Shown here: piece after piece, positions 22,552 through 31,789 of the stretch
Numbering within the stretch: position 1 is the stretch's first letter
Layout of the letters: each line of letters starts with the position of its first letter
From: Flavobacteriaceae bacterium
GTDB taxonomy: Bacteria; Bacteroidota; Bacteroidia; Flavobacteriales; Flavobacteriaceae
Assembly (NCBI GenBank): GCA_947446865.1
Contig: CANFHX010000006.1
Location: forward strand, 58,361-122,360
Direction: 5' to 3'
Length of the DNA: 64,000 nt
Made by a program: the position numbers and the translations under genes
Notes under the pieces: generated by a model
What the model was told of the DNA's origin: nothing
Database searches by the model: none
What the model saw: only the letters and a program-made list of their open reading frames with translations

Positions 22552-25188
22552 TTACTTCACAAAATCAACTGCTTTAGCCAATGCTTCTGCAATTCCAGCA
22601 ACATTTTTCCCTTTTCCAGATGCAAAAAATGGTTGTCCGCCACCGTTACCTTCAATGTATTTGCCTAATTCTTTAATTACTGCATTAGCATTTAAACTTT
22701 TGGCAGCAACCAATTCTTTTGCAATATAACAATGGATATTTGGCGTATTATCTTCGACAGAAGCCAATACCACAAACGAATTTGGTTTGTAACTTCCAAT
22801 TGCCTGTGCTAAATCTTTAGTAGCACTCATGCTCAAGTCCACTTGTTTTGCTAAAAAGTTAATTCCATTTATTTCTTGAAAATCGGCAGATAAAATAGTT
22901 TTCAATCCGTCTATCTTTTCTTTCAATAATTGTTCTAGTTGCTTTTTCAATTTGGCATTGTCTTCTTGCAAAGCAACTACCGCTTTAATCGTGTCTTGAG
23001 GATTTTTTAAAGTGGCTGTAATTTCTGCTAAAGTGTTTTCTTGATTGGTATAGAAATTCTTAACCGCAGCACCTGTAATGGCTTCAATTCTTCGAATTCC
23101 TGCCGCAACAGCACCTTCAGAAACTATTTTGAAATGCCAAATCTCGGCAGTATTTTTCACGTGAATTCCACCACAAAGTTCCATGCTTTGACCGAACTTA
23201 ATAGCACGAACACTATCGCCATATTTTTCTCCAAATAATGCCATCGCACCTTCGTCCAATGCTTGCTGAATTGGAATACTTCTTCTTTCAATTAAAGGCA
23301 ATTGCTCTTCAATTCTTGCATTTACAAAATCTTCTACTTGCTTAATTTCTTCGTCGGTAACTTTTGCAAAATGCGAAAAGTCGAAACGCAAACGGTCTTG
23401 ATTTACTAAGGAACCTTTTTGCTCTACATGCGTTCCTAAAATGGAGCGCAATGCTTGATGCATCAAGTGGGTAGCGGAGTGATTTTTGGAAGTCGAAGTT
23501 CTTAAATCGGTGTTTACTTTGGCAACAAAACCAGCAGAAATATTCTCTGGAAGTTGTTTAGCAAAATGTAGAATTAAGTTATTTTCTTTTTTAGTGTCTA
23601 TAATTTCAATGGTTTCGTTAGCAGAAACTAAGGTTCCTTTATCGCCAACTTGTCCCCCACCTTCTGGATAAAAAGGCGTGTTATCTAAAACTATTTGGTA
23701 TAAAATTCCGTCTTTTTTAGAATCTACTTTTCGGATGCGAGTTATTTTCACTTCGTTTTCGGTTTGGTCGTAACCAACAAAAGTTTCTACATTTCCAGGA
23801 ATTAAAACCGACCAATCTTCTGTTGATACTTCGGAGGCAGCACGAGATCGATTTTTTTGCTCTTGCATCGATGCATTAAATCCGGCTTCGTCTAGTTCGA
23901 ATCCTTTTTCTCTTAAGATTAAAGCGGTTAAATCAATCGGGAAACCAAAAGTATCGTACAATTCGAATGCTTTTTCCCCTTGAATTATTTTTCCGTTGGA
24001 TTCCAATATTACTTTGTCTAGCAATTGTAATCCTTGGTCTAAAGTTCTCAAGAAGGATGCTTCTTCTTCCCGAATTACATTGGTAACTAATTGTTGTTGT
24101 GCTTTGATTTCTGGGAAAAATTCGCCCATTTGATTCGCTAAAACTTCCACTAATTTATTAATGAATGGTTCTTTGGTATCTAAAAAGGTAAATCCGTAAC
24201 GGATGGCACGACGTAAAATTCTACGAATTACATAACCCGCACCAGTATTGGATGGCAATTGACCATCTGCAATAGCGAATGCTACAGCACGAACGTGGTC
24301 TACCACCACACGAATGGCGATGTTGGTTTTATTTTGCCCTTCGGATATGTTTTTAATTTCGTTTGAAGTGTATTTTAACCCCGTAATTTGTTCTACTTTT
24401 TCAATAAGTGGCGTGAAAACATCGGTGTCGTAATTGGATGTTTTATTTTGTAATGCCATACACAAACGCTCAAATCCCATTCCGGTATCTACGTGTTGTG
24501 CAGGAAGTTTTTCTAGAGAACCATCCGCTTTACGGTTGAATTCCATGAACACATTGTTCCAGATTTCAACAACTTGTGGATGGTCGTTGTTGACCAAACT
24601 TTTTCCAGAAACTAAGGCTTTTTCTTCGGCAGAACGAATGTCTACGTGGATTTCAGAACATGGGCCACACGGACCTTGATCGCCCATTTCCCAGAAATTG
24701 TCTTTCTTATTTCCTAAGATGATTCGGTCTTCGTCAATAAGTTCTTTCCAAATATCCCAAGCCTCTTGATCGAAAGGAACATTTTCTTCGGGGTTTCCTT
24801 CAAAAACAGAAACGTATAAATTTTCTTTAGGAATTTTATATACTTCGGTCAATAATTCCCATGCCCAATTGATGGCTTCTTTCTTAAAATAATCGCCAAA
24901 AGACCAGTTTCCTAGCATTTCGAACATGGTATGGTGGTAGGTGTCGAAACCTACGTCTTCTAAATCGTTGTGTTTCCCGGAAACACGAAGGCATTTTTGG
25001 GTATCGGCTATACGCTTGCTTTTAGGGGTTCCGTTTCCTAAAAAGTATTCTTTGAATTGCGCCATCCCAGAGTTGTTAAACATTAGGGTTGGATCGTCTT
25101 TTAAAACGATTGGTGCAGAAGGCACTATTAAATGTCCTTTGGATTCAAAGAATTGAAGAAATTGCTTGCGGATGTCTTTTGATTTCAT
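22552..25188 (-). CDS. alaS: alanyl-tRNA synthetase
   Basis: Class II synthetase of 878 residues that charges tRNA-Ala. The catalytic domain spans about 1-450, with motif 1 near the N-terminus ([20 protein letters not shown]), [20 protein letters not shown] and FMEFNR; the editing domain carries zinc-site motifs HSATHLMHQ and CGGIHV. A C-terminal oligomerisation domain with [12 protein letters not shown] follows. Full-length and in frame. It has a -7 box at 25219-25226 and is separated from the next gene by an element that may be an RNA structure. Confidence 0.97.
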   Translation of the reverse strand: MKSKDIRKQFLQFFESKGHLIVPSAPIVLKDDPTLMFNNSGMAQFKEYFLGNGTPKSKRIADTQKCLRVSGKHNDLEDVGFDTYHHTMFEMLGNWSFGDYFKKEAINWAWELLTEVYKIPKENLYVSVFEGNPEENVPFDQEAWDIWKELIDEDRIILGNKKDNFWEMGDQGPCGPCSEIHVDIRSAEEKALVSGKSLVNNDHPQVVEIWNNVFMEFNRKADGSLEKLPAQHVDTGMGFERLCMALQNKTSNYDTDVFTPLIEKVEQITGLKYTSNEIKNISEGQNKTNIAIRVVVDHVRAVAFAIADGQLPSNTGAGYVIRRILRRAIRYGFTFLDTKEPFINKLVEVLANQMGEFFPEIKAQQQLVTNVIREEEASFLRTLDQGLQLLDKVILESNGKIIQGEKAFELYDTFGFPIDLTALILREKGFELDEAGFNASMQEQKNRSRAASEVSTEDWSVLIPGNVETFVGYDQTENEVKITRIRKVDSKKDGILYQIVLDNTPFYPEGGGQVGDKGTLVSANETIEIIDTKKENNLILHFAKQLPENISAGFVAKVNTDLRTSTSKNHSATHLMHQALRSILGTHVEQKGSLVNQDRLRFDFSHFAKVTDEEIKQVEDFVNARIEEQLPLIERRSIPIQQALDEGAMALFGEKYGDSVRAIKFGQSMELCGGIHVKNTAEIWHFKIVSEGAVAAGIRRIEAITGAAVKNFYTNQENTLAEITATLKNPQDTIKAVVALQEDNAKLKKQLEQLLKEKIDGLKTILSADFQEINGINFLAKQVDLSMSATKDLAQAIGSYKPNSFVVLASVEDNTPNIHCYIAKELVAAKSLNANAVIKELGKYIEGNGGGQPFFASGKGKNVAGIAEALAKAVDFVK

Positions 25189-25218
25189 ATGTTATTTTGC
25201 CCTGAAGGCGCTAAGTCA

Positions 25219-25226
25219 CAAAGTTA
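25219..25226 (-). promoter_or_regulatory. alaS promoter, -7 box
   Basis: Minus strand TAACTTTG fits TAnnTTTG, 31 bp before the alaS ATG. Confidence 0.5.
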
Positions 25227-25287
25227 TTATTTTTATTTTTACGAATAGTGGTTTAAAATTTTATTTTCATACCATTGGCTTGCTTTT

Positions 25288-25352
25288 TAGCCCCGATTGA
25301 ACCGATAGCTCTCGTGGAGGAACGGAACGAGACTAAAGGTGAAAGCGGGAAT
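25288..25352. other. structured intergenic element, TAGCCCCGAT type
   Basis: TAGCCCCGATTGAACCGATA ... TCTCGT / ACGAGA stem ... AAAGCGGGAATT. I recall similar TAGCCCCGAT...AGCGGGAA strings between many Bacteroidetes genes. The same architecture (conserved ends around a variable hairpin) is seen at 62724-62820. Could be a structured RNA or a repeat. The rest of the alaS/M23 gap is AT-rich and holds nothing else I recognise. Confidence 0.45.
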
Positions 25353-25486
25353 TGCATTAACTAAAGTGCCAAATGTTTCGCTCCTAAAAAAAACAAAAAA
25401 TAGATTTAGAAGAAAACATTTCATAAATTTGTTGAAAGAACCATTGTTATTCTTAAAACGAGTACAAAAATAGTATAATTTAAGAA

Positions 25487-26464
25487 ATGTCGAAGAAAGT
25501 TAAGTATTATTACGACCCCGAAAGTTTGGCTTACCGAATAATTGGCTCACAGAAGCGAAAAAAGTTTGGCTATCCTGCGCTATTCTTGTTGGCTTCGGCA
25601 TTATTTGGGTTTTTATGCTTTGTGGTTTTAATGAATACTTCGTATTTTGAGACGCCAAAAGACAAGATTCAGGCTCGAGAAATTGAAAATTTGAAACTTA
25701 GCTATGCTATTTTGAATAAAAAAATAGAAGCAATTGATCAAGTAGCATCGGATTTAGAGGACAGGGACAACAATTTATACCGTGTGTATTTTAATTCTTC
25801 TCCGATTTCAAATGAAAAAAGGAGAGGTATTATTGATAAAAAAAGGTACCAAGAATTGGAAGGTTTTAATAATTCGGAGTTGGTGATTAATACATCTGAA
25901 AAAGTGGATGGGATTTCGAAAGCATTGGTAGTACAATCGAAATCGTTGGATGAAATTTTAAAATTAGCCAAAGCAAAAGATAAATTATTAAGTGCAATAC
26001 CGGCAATTCAGCCTGTTAAAAATGAAGATTTAAAACACATGGCTTCGGGTTTTGGGTATCGAAGTGACCCATTTACTAAAGCAAGAAAAATGCACGAAGG
26101 AATGGATTTTACTGCAAGAACGGGCACTCCTATTTATGCTACTGGCGATGGGGTTGTGAAAAATGCAGACAATTCGTTATCGGGATTTGGTAATCATATT
26201 GAGATTAATCATGGATTTGGTTATTTGACATTGTACGGACATTTAAGTAAATACAAAGCACGACCAGGTCAACGTGTAAAACGTGGGGACATTATTGGAT
26301 ATGTAGGAAGTACTGGAAGAAGTCAAGCGCCACATTGTCATTATGAAGTGCATAAAGATGGAAAAGTAGTGAACCCGATTAATTTTTATTACGGAAATAT
26401 TTCGGCAGCAGAATATGTGGCAATTTCAAAAATTGCGAATCAGGAAAACCAGTCGTTGGATTAA
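25487..26464 (+). CDS. M23-family peptidoglycan endopeptidase, membrane-anchored
   Basis: Protein of 325 residues with a cytoplasmic N-terminus, one membrane helix (about 29-49), a coiled-coil-like region (about 58-90) and a C-terminal M23 (LytM) peptidase domain. Zinc-site motifs are MHEGMDF (H and D ligands) and HCHYEVH. Glycine-rich strands HIEINHGFGYLTLYGHLS and VGSTGRS complete the domain, so the metal site looks intact. It probably trims cell-wall peptides or activates other hydrolases. It is followed by MerR, LemA and TPM genes on the same strand. Confidence 0.92.
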   Translation: MSKKVKYYYDPESLAYRIIGSQKRKKFGYPALFLLASALFGFLCFVVLMNTSYFETPKDKIQAREIENLKLSYAILNKKIEAIDQVASDLEDRDNNLYRVYFNSSPISNEKRRGIIDKKRYQELEGFNNSELVINTSEKVDGISKALVVQSKSLDEILKLAKAKDKLLSAIPAIQPVKNEDLKHMASGFGYRSDPFTKARKMHEGMDFTARTGTPIYATGDGVVKNADNSLSGFGNHIEINHGFGYLTLYGHLSKYKARPGQRVKRGDIIGYVGSTGRSQAPHCHYEVHKDGKVVNPINFYYGNISAAEYVAISKIANQENQSLD

Positions 26465-26469
26465 TGTAG

Positions 26470-26540
26470 AGACGCGATTTATCGCGTCTTGATTTATAGA
26501 GAGGATAAATAGAGACGCGATAAATAGAGGCGCGATAAAT
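26470..26540. repeat. GAGACGCGAT palindromic repeat array
   Basis: Perfect palindrome AGACGCGAT-TT-ATCGCGTCT (26470-26489), then GAGACGCGATAAAT (26512-26525) and GAGGCGCGATAAAT (26527-26540). GC-rich against the background. It could act as a terminator-like structure after the M23 gene. Confidence 0.6.
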
Positions 26541-26555
26541 TAAAAAAATAAAAAT

Positions 26556-26888
26556 ATGCAGATAGAATTATCTAAAGACAAATTATATTTTAGCATTGGT
26601 GAAGTTGCCGAGGCTTTTGGAGTGAATGCATCCCTTATTCGATTTTGGGATAAAGAATTTGATATTCTGAAACCAAAGAAAAATGCTAAAGGAAATAGAA
26701 TGTTCACACAAGAAGATGTGAAAAATTTACAATTGATTTATCATTTGGTTAAAGAACGTGGCTTTACTTTGGAAGGGGCAAAAACGCATTTGAAAGAAGG
26801 GAAAAAGAAAACTTTGGATAAATTTGACATCATTTCGAAGTTGGAGGGCATCAAAGCTGAACTGACAAATATTAAAAATCAACTTTAG
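26556..26888 (+). CDS. MerR-family transcriptional regulator
   Basis: DNA-binding protein of 110 residues. A MerR-type winged helix covers about 8-75: YFSIGEVAEAFGVNASLIRFW, then FTQEDVKNLQLIYHLVKERG and EGAKTHLKE. A short helical tail (about 90-110) probably dimerises; no effector domain or metal-binding cysteines are present. It lies between the M23 gene and the LemA-TPM genes on the same strand, so it may control these, but no MerR-type spaced promoter was identified. Confidence 0.9.
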   Translation: MQIELSKDKLYFSIGEVAEAFGVNASLIRFWDKEFDILKPKKNAKGNRMFTQEDVKNLQLIYHLVKERGFTLEGAKTHLKEGKKKTLDKFDIISKLEGIKAELTNIKNQL

Positions 26889-26944
26889 GAATGATTTTTG
26901 TATATGGAATAGAAACATTAAATAAACTTTAAATAAATTAGAAA

Positions 26945-27532
26945 ATGGATTTTAAAAAATTTTTACCTTGGATTATTGGAATAGGGGCAATTTTAGTAAT
27001 TGCTTTTTGGGTTATGGGTGTTAAAAATAGCGGTTTACGTTTCAGCCAAGCAACAGAGAAAGAATGGGGTAATGTTCAAACTTCTTACCAAAGAAGAAAT
27101 GACCTTATTGGAAATTTAGTAAACACTGTTAAAGGTGCTGCTGATTTTGAAAAAAGTACTTTAACTGCGGTTATTGAAGCGAGAGCAAAAGCTACTGCAA
27201 TTACTGTTGACCCTACTAATGTTTCTGCAGAACAATTAGCACAATTCAATCAAGCGCAAAGTGGTGTAAGCAGTTCATTATCTAGATTATTGGTTTCTGT
27301 AGAAAAATATCCAGAGTTAAAAGCAAATGAAAATTTCTTGAAACTACAAGACGAATTGGCTAGCACAGAGAATCAAATTTTAACTGCTAGAACTCGTTTT
27401 AACGAAAGTGTTCAAGAATATAACGGATATGTATTGGCAATGCCGCAAAGTTGGTTTTTAGGAAGTTACAAAGAAAAAGCTTACTTCCAATCGGTTGCTG
27501 GAGCAGATAAACCAGTAGAAGTTAAATTTTAA
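26945..27532 (+). CDS. LemA-family protein
   Basis: Membrane-anchored protein of 195 residues. The N-terminal helix (about 7-24, LPWIIGIGAILVIAFWVMG) is followed by a long helical domain with the LemA motifs KEWGNVQTSYQRRNDLIGNLV, LIEA-like TAVIEARAKA and AMPQSWFLG near the end. LemA function is unclear, though LemA genes are commonly next to TPM-domain genes, as here. The TPM gene starts 1 bp after its stop, so the three genes form one operon. Confidence 0.93.
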   Translation: MDFKKFLPWIIGIGAILVIAFWVMGVKNSGLRFSQATEKEWGNVQTSYQRRNDLIGNLVNTVKGAADFEKSTLTAVIEARAKATAITVDPTNVSAEQLAQFNQAQSGVSSSLSRLLVSVEKYPELKANENFLKLQDELASTENQILTARTRFNESVQEYNGYVLAMPQSWFLGSYKEKAYFQSVAGADKPVEVKF

Positions 27533-27533
27533 C

Positions 27534-27977
27534 ATGTCAAAAGTAGAAGCATTTTTATCGAAAGAGGAAGAGCTAGAAGTTGTAGAAGCCATTCGTTTGG
27601 CCGAACAAAACACTTCTGGAGAGATTCGAGTACATATAGAAAAAGAAACTTCCATTGCTCCCATGGAGCGAGCAGTGGAGGTTTTTGATTTACTAAAAAT
27701 GGGGAATACCCAAGACCGAAATGGCGTTATTATTTATGTAGCTGTGAAAAGCAAACAATTTGCCATTTATGGCGACCAAGGCATTCATGACAAAGTAACC
27801 GATTCTTTTTGGGATAGTACTAAAGATATCATGTTGCACCATTTTAAAAATGGCAACAATAAGCAAGCCTTAGTTGACGGAATTAGTAAAGCGGGAGAGC
27901 AATTGAAAAATTATTTTCCGCACCAAGCGGATGATGTGAACGAACTTTCTAACGAAATATCTAAAGGAGAATTATGA
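27534..27977 (+). CDS. TPM-domain protein without signal peptide
   Basis: Protein of 147 residues comprising mainly one TPM (DUF477) domain. It begins with LSKEEELEVVEAIRLAEQNTSGEIRVHIEKE and later has AVKSKQFAIYGDQGIHDKV and ISKAGEQLKNYF. TPM domains have been described as phosphatase-like or as assembly factors; activity is not predictable here. No signal peptide and no membrane helix are visible, so it is likely cytoplasmic. It overlaps the next gene by 4 bp. Confidence 0.88.
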   Translation: MSKVEAFLSKEEELEVVEAIRLAEQNTSGEIRVHIEKETSIAPMERAVEVFDLLKMGNTQDRNGVIIYVAVKSKQFAIYGDQGIHDKVTDSFWDSTKDIMLHHFKNGNNKQALVDGISKAGEQLKNYFPHQADDVNELSNEISKGEL

Positions 27978-28777
27978 AGATTTTAATTAAATTTCCGAAA
28001 AGCCTTTGGATACTTGCAATTTGTTTCATTTCTCAAGTAGGATTTTCACAGTTTACAATTCCTGAAAAACCAGATTTTCAAACTTCAGTTTACGATTATG
28101 CTAAACTACTTAGCGATTCAGAAAAACAACAACTTGAAGAAAAACTAGTTCGTTATTCGGATTCTACTAGTACCCAAATAGTAGTTGTAACTATTGAAAG
28201 TCTGAAAAATGAAGATATTGATGTGCTCTCTACCAATTGGGCACAAAAATGGGGAATTGGTCAAGCCAAACAAGATAATGGCGTAATGATTATGGTTGCC
28301 AAAGACGAACGAAAAGTAAGTATCCGTCCCGGATATGGTGTAGAAGACCGATTGGTAGCAGGAATTTGCGGTGAAATAATTCGGAATGTAATTGTTCCCG
28401 AATTTAAAGCCGGTAGTTATTACAATGGCCTTGACAAAGGTGCTGATGCTATTATTGAAGTCGTAAAAGGAAAATATAAAGGCACTCGAAAACACGACAA
28501 TAAAAATGGTAGTTTGCCATTAGTAATCTTCCTGGTGCTTTTTGTAATTGTATTGATTATCATTTCTAGAAATAAAGGAACAGGAACTGGCTCTGGACTT
28601 GGCAGTAGCCCTAGTTTACTAGACATCATTATTCTCAGCAGTTTAGGAAGAAGTGGCGGTGGTGGCGGTGGCGGCTTTGGCGGCGGCTTTGGAGGTTCTT
28701 CTGGTGGAGGTGGCGGCTTCGGCGGCGGCTTTGGCGGTGGAGGATTTTCCGGTGGTGGTGCTAGTGGTGGCTGGTAA
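27974..28777 (+). CDS. secreted TPM-domain protein with membrane helix and glycine-rich tail
   Basis: Protein of 267 residues. Signal peptide about 1-25 (CFISQVGFS), TPM domain about 30-165 (VYDYAKLLSDSEKQQLEEKL, STQIVVVTIESL, KDERKVSIRPGYGVEDRL), one membrane helix about 182-197, and a C-terminal glycine/serine/phenylalanine-rich tail (about 217-267). This is the YgcG-type layout, so the TPM domain sits outside the inner membrane and the tail inside. It is the last gene of the LemA operon, followed by a strong palindromic terminator. Confidence 0.9.
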   Translation: MKILIKFPKSLWILAICFISQVGFSQFTIPEKPDFQTSVYDYAKLLSDSEKQQLEEKLVRYSDSTSTQIVVVTIESLKNEDIDVLSTNWAQKWGIGQAKQDNGVMIMVAKDERKVSIRPGYGVEDRLVAGICGEIIRNVIVPEFKAGSYYNGLDKGADAIIEVVKGKYKGTRKHDNKNGSLPLVIFLVLFVIVLIIISRNKGTGTGSGLGSSPSLLDIIILSSLGRSGGGGGGGFGGGFGGSSGGGGGFGGGFGGGGFSGGGASGGW

Positions 28778-28809
28778 CCTTTTAATTATTTGAAAATAAA
28801 AACACTATA

Positions 28810-28845
28810 AAAAAACTCGTTTAGAAATTTCTAAACGAGTTTTTT
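28810..28845. terminator. bidirectional terminator, ACTCGTTTAGAAA family copy 1
   Basis: A near-perfect palindrome with 18-bp arms around ACTCGTTTAG, A-run on the left and T-run on the right, between convergent genes. Near-identical hairpins recur at 31724-31759 and 53767-53802. Confidence 0.85.
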
Positions 28846-28849
28846 GGTT

Positions 28850-31633
28850 TTAATACCAATTGAATCCTCCACTTGATTTTTTCTCTTTTCCTGCAAATTT
28901 TTCTAATTTGTAAGTCAATGAAAACATTACATATCGTTTTAAAACCGTGTTTTCCTCATCTCTAATGGTGGTTGGAGTTATGGTTCTTATGGCACTCTGA
29001 TTTTGATTTAATAAATCGTACACTTTTATCTTAGCCATTAATTTCTTTTCAAAAAAGCCATAAGACAAACTGGTATTCCATAAAAAGAAATCTTTTTTGA
29101 AACCATCTGCAATATTAGAATTATAAGTGTAGCCAAAGTCATTACCGAATATCCAATTTTTAGGATAGTAATTAGTTACCTGCAAGTTGAATTTATGCGT
29201 ATAATTAGATGCCGAACCAATCACATAATTGGTATAATTAGTGGTGTTATACGAATAATTATAGGATGGATTTATTGTCAATAATTCGCCATAATCATAC
29301 GTGAAATTTACTCTTGGAGAAAAAGTATAGGTTTTTGCTTGGTACATTTCACCATCCGTATATCCTTTAGAAAGTCCGAAATTGTTATTCATTCGCAATT
29401 CAAATCGGTATTTATTGGCATCCTTTTTAATGGTTTTATTCCAATACACCCCAAGCCAAGAGTTGTAAGTTCCTGAAACATTAGCATAAGTAGTAGTCCG
29501 TTTTTTGTTTTCATCATACGAAACCGAAGAAACTATTTGATTGTCATAAAAATTTCCTCCAGAATACATTCCATATCCTGATTTTGTGGCGTAATCATAA
29601 TCTCTGTAAGAGAAGTAAATTCCGTGGTATTTATTCAAATCCAAATTAGGATTACCTATATAAGTATTTAAAGGATTGGCCAAATCCTCAATAGGAAGCA
29701 TTTGTCTTGCAGAAGGAAGACTATAAGAGTAGTTATAATTTACCCATAAATTTTTAGTTTTGGTAAATCTGTAATTCCCATAAGCATTTGCATAAGGCAA
29801 AATAAATTCTTTATTTAGAGTAGAATTTACATTTAAATAATTGGCATCGTTATTAAAATTAATAATATTGGTACCTAAATTTACATTTAAATTGTATTTT
29901 TTTCTGCTGAAAATTATCCCAGTATTGGGTGTAAATGTTTTTTCTGTAGAATTAAAAGCATTTGTTAATAAATCATTTGCAACAGAATAGGATTCGTTGG
30001 CAGGATCGTAATTAAAGGAATTTCTACTGTCTTTATTTTTATCTATTTTATATTCCAACCCAACTTTTATTTGAAGAGAATCGGTAATGGGCTGTGTAAA
30101 CTCAAACTCCGTTCGGTAATTAGCATTTATAGTTTTCGATTTATTAAACTGATTTCTGTTATCCTGAGTTACTGTTCCTTGATAGAAAACTGTATTAGAC
30201 TGAAGGTAATCGTCTTCAGTAGTAGTTCCGTTTTCGTTTTCAAAAACCAAACTCAAATATTTATTTTTCTTTTTGAACGATTTTGTAAAGGACAGGGTAT
30301 TATTGAACGTATTCGCATCGTTCTCATTATTAGTATTGGAAGTGCTAGAATTCAGCATTGCATTTGTAGCATCAAAAGAAGATTGGACCGCTAAATTTCT
30401 ATTTTTAGTATTCGATTTGGTAAAATTAGGTTCAATTACTATAGAAGTTAAGGAGTCTAATTTATATTCAAATACAGAACTGACATTGTGCGTATATCGG
30501 TCTTCATTGGAACTAGAATTGGAGTTAGTCGTAAAATTTCCAGAAGGTAAGAAGTTAATTTGACTTGTTTTATTATCGTTCTTGGTATTGGCTCCCGAAT
30601 AGAAATAACTCAAGGAAGATTCGGAGTTTTTAGTCCATTCATCCGAATAATTAATTCCAACTAAGTTAGATTGTGTTATGCCACTTCCGCCACCATAGCG
30701 CTTACCATCTATACTAAAAGAACCATCGGAATAGGTATTCATATTTCTCACTCGCCCACCTCCCATATTATCAAAAACTTCGTCCATTGAAAATCCAATG
30801 GAATTGATGTTGTTGGAAGAAGCAAGAACGCTAATTTTTCTTTTATTTTTAAAATAGTTTATCAAAGCGCTACTTTCATATCGCCCATCGGAACCTTTAC
30901 CACCCATTACTTTTCCGAAAAAACCTTTATTCTTGTCTTCATCTATAGTAAGGTTTATGCTAGCAGAATTAGAACTTGCAGCCGCACCTGTTTTTTCTTC
31001 TTTTTTGGTTTTGGTATCCGTTATCTGAACTTTATTTACAATATCCGAAGGAAGATTTTGCAGGGCAACTTTTCCATCTTTGTCAAAAAATGGTTTGCCG
31101 TTTACTAAAATTTGGTTGACTTCTTTTCCGTTTACGGTAATTTTTCCATCGGCATCAATTTCAACACCTGGTAATTGTTTTAATAAGGTTTCTACATTGG
31201 CATCGGGACGCACTTTGAAAGAGGAAACATTGAATTCTAAGGTGTCTTTTTTAATTCGAATTGGTGGCGCTTGACCTTTAAAAACCACTTCGTTAAGTGA
31301 TTTTATAGCTTCTTTTAACGATACAGTTCCAAAATCTTTATCCGCATCAATACTTTTTAAAGCTAATTTAAAATCTTCGAACGAAACAAAAGAAACTTTA
31401 AGGAATACCGGTTGGTTTATTTTTTTTATTTTGAATTCAAATTTTCCGTTTTTATCGGTAATCGTATAATCTACCACGGTAGAGTCTTTGGTATTAGAAA
31501 GATACACAGTAGCCGATTGAACAGGAGATTTGGTGGTTTCTTCTACTACTTTTCCTTTTAAGGAAACTACATTTTGCGAATACGATAAAGAGCAAATAAA
31601 AATCACTAAAAAACAGGCGTAAACTTTTGACAT
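28850..31633 (-). CDS. outer-membrane beta-barrel protein, TonB-receptor-like, with CarboxypepD-type N-domain
   Basis: Protein of 927 residues: signal peptide about 1-19 (SLSYSQ), a carboxypeptidase-regulatory-like beta-sandwich about 22-105 (VSLKGKVVEETTKSPVQSAT), a plug-like domain about 120-235 (DANVETLLKQLPGVEIDADG, VNGKEVNQILVNGKPFF), then a long beta-barrel ending in the C-terminal aromatic GGFNWY. This matches the Bacteroidetes outer-membrane beta-barrel family. No TonB box is obvious, so TonB-dependent uptake is possible but not shown. It is downstream of the 2217-residue T9SS gene, with a terminator between them. Confidence 0.87.
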   Translation of the reverse strand: MSKVYACFLVIFICSLSYSQNVVSLKGKVVEETTKSPVQSATVYLSNTKDSTVVDYTITDKNGKFEFKIKKINQPVFLKVSFVSFEDFKLALKSIDADKDFGTVSLKEAIKSLNEVVFKGQAPPIRIKKDTLEFNVSSFKVRPDANVETLLKQLPGVEIDADGKITVNGKEVNQILVNGKPFFDKDGKVALQNLPSDIVNKVQITDTKTKKEEKTGAAASSNSASINLTIDEDKNKGFFGKVMGGKGSDGRYESSALINYFKNKRKISVLASSNNINSIGFSMDEVFDNMGGGRVRNMNTYSDGSFSIDGKRYGGGSGITQSNLVGINYSDEWTKNSESSLSYFYSGANTKNDNKTSQINFLPSGNFTTNSNSSSNEDRYTHNVSSVFEYKLDSLTSIVIEPNFTKSNTKNRNLAVQSSFDATNAMLNSSTSNTNNENDANTFNNTLSFTKSFKKKNKYLSLVFENENGTTTEDDYLQSNTVFYQGTVTQDNRNQFNKSKTINANYRTEFEFTQPITDSLQIKVGLEYKIDKNKDSRNSFNYDPANESYSVANDLLTNAFNSTEKTFTPNTGIIFSRKKYNLNVNLGTNIINFNNDANYLNVNSTLNKEFILPYANAYGNYRFTKTKNLWVNYNYSYSLPSARQMLPIEDLANPLNTYIGNPNLDLNKYHGIYFSYRDYDYATKSGYGMYSGGNFYDNQIVSSVSYDENKKRTTTYANVSGTYNSWLGVYWNKTIKKDANKYRFELRMNNNFGLSKGYTDGEMYQAKTYTFSPRVNFTYDYGELLTINPSYNYSYNTTNYTNYVIGSASNYTHKFNLQVTNYYPKNWIFGNDFGYTYNSNIADGFKKDFFLWNTSLSYGFFEKKLMAKIKVYDLLNQNQSAIRTITPTTIRDEENTVLKRYVMFSLTYKLEKFAGKEKKSSGGFNWY

Positions 31634-31723
31634 AAATATTTTTTTTGATTTAAGAGAACGCTGCAGTTCTAAGATTATTGTTTGTTGATAGGCTTCCCGA
31701 AGAACTTTAACATTTACAACATA

Positions 31724-31759
31724 AAAAAACTCGTTTAGAAATATCTAAACGAGTTTTTT
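31724..31759. terminator. terminator, ACTCGTTTAGA family copy 2
   Basis: Arms of 16 bp (31724-31739 / 31744-31759) with loop AATA, A-run and T-run, after the stop of the 2217-residue protein gene. Almost identical to the copy at 28810. Confidence 0.82.
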
Positions 31760-31789
31760 ATGCAATTAAAACTTAAATGATTATTAGGA

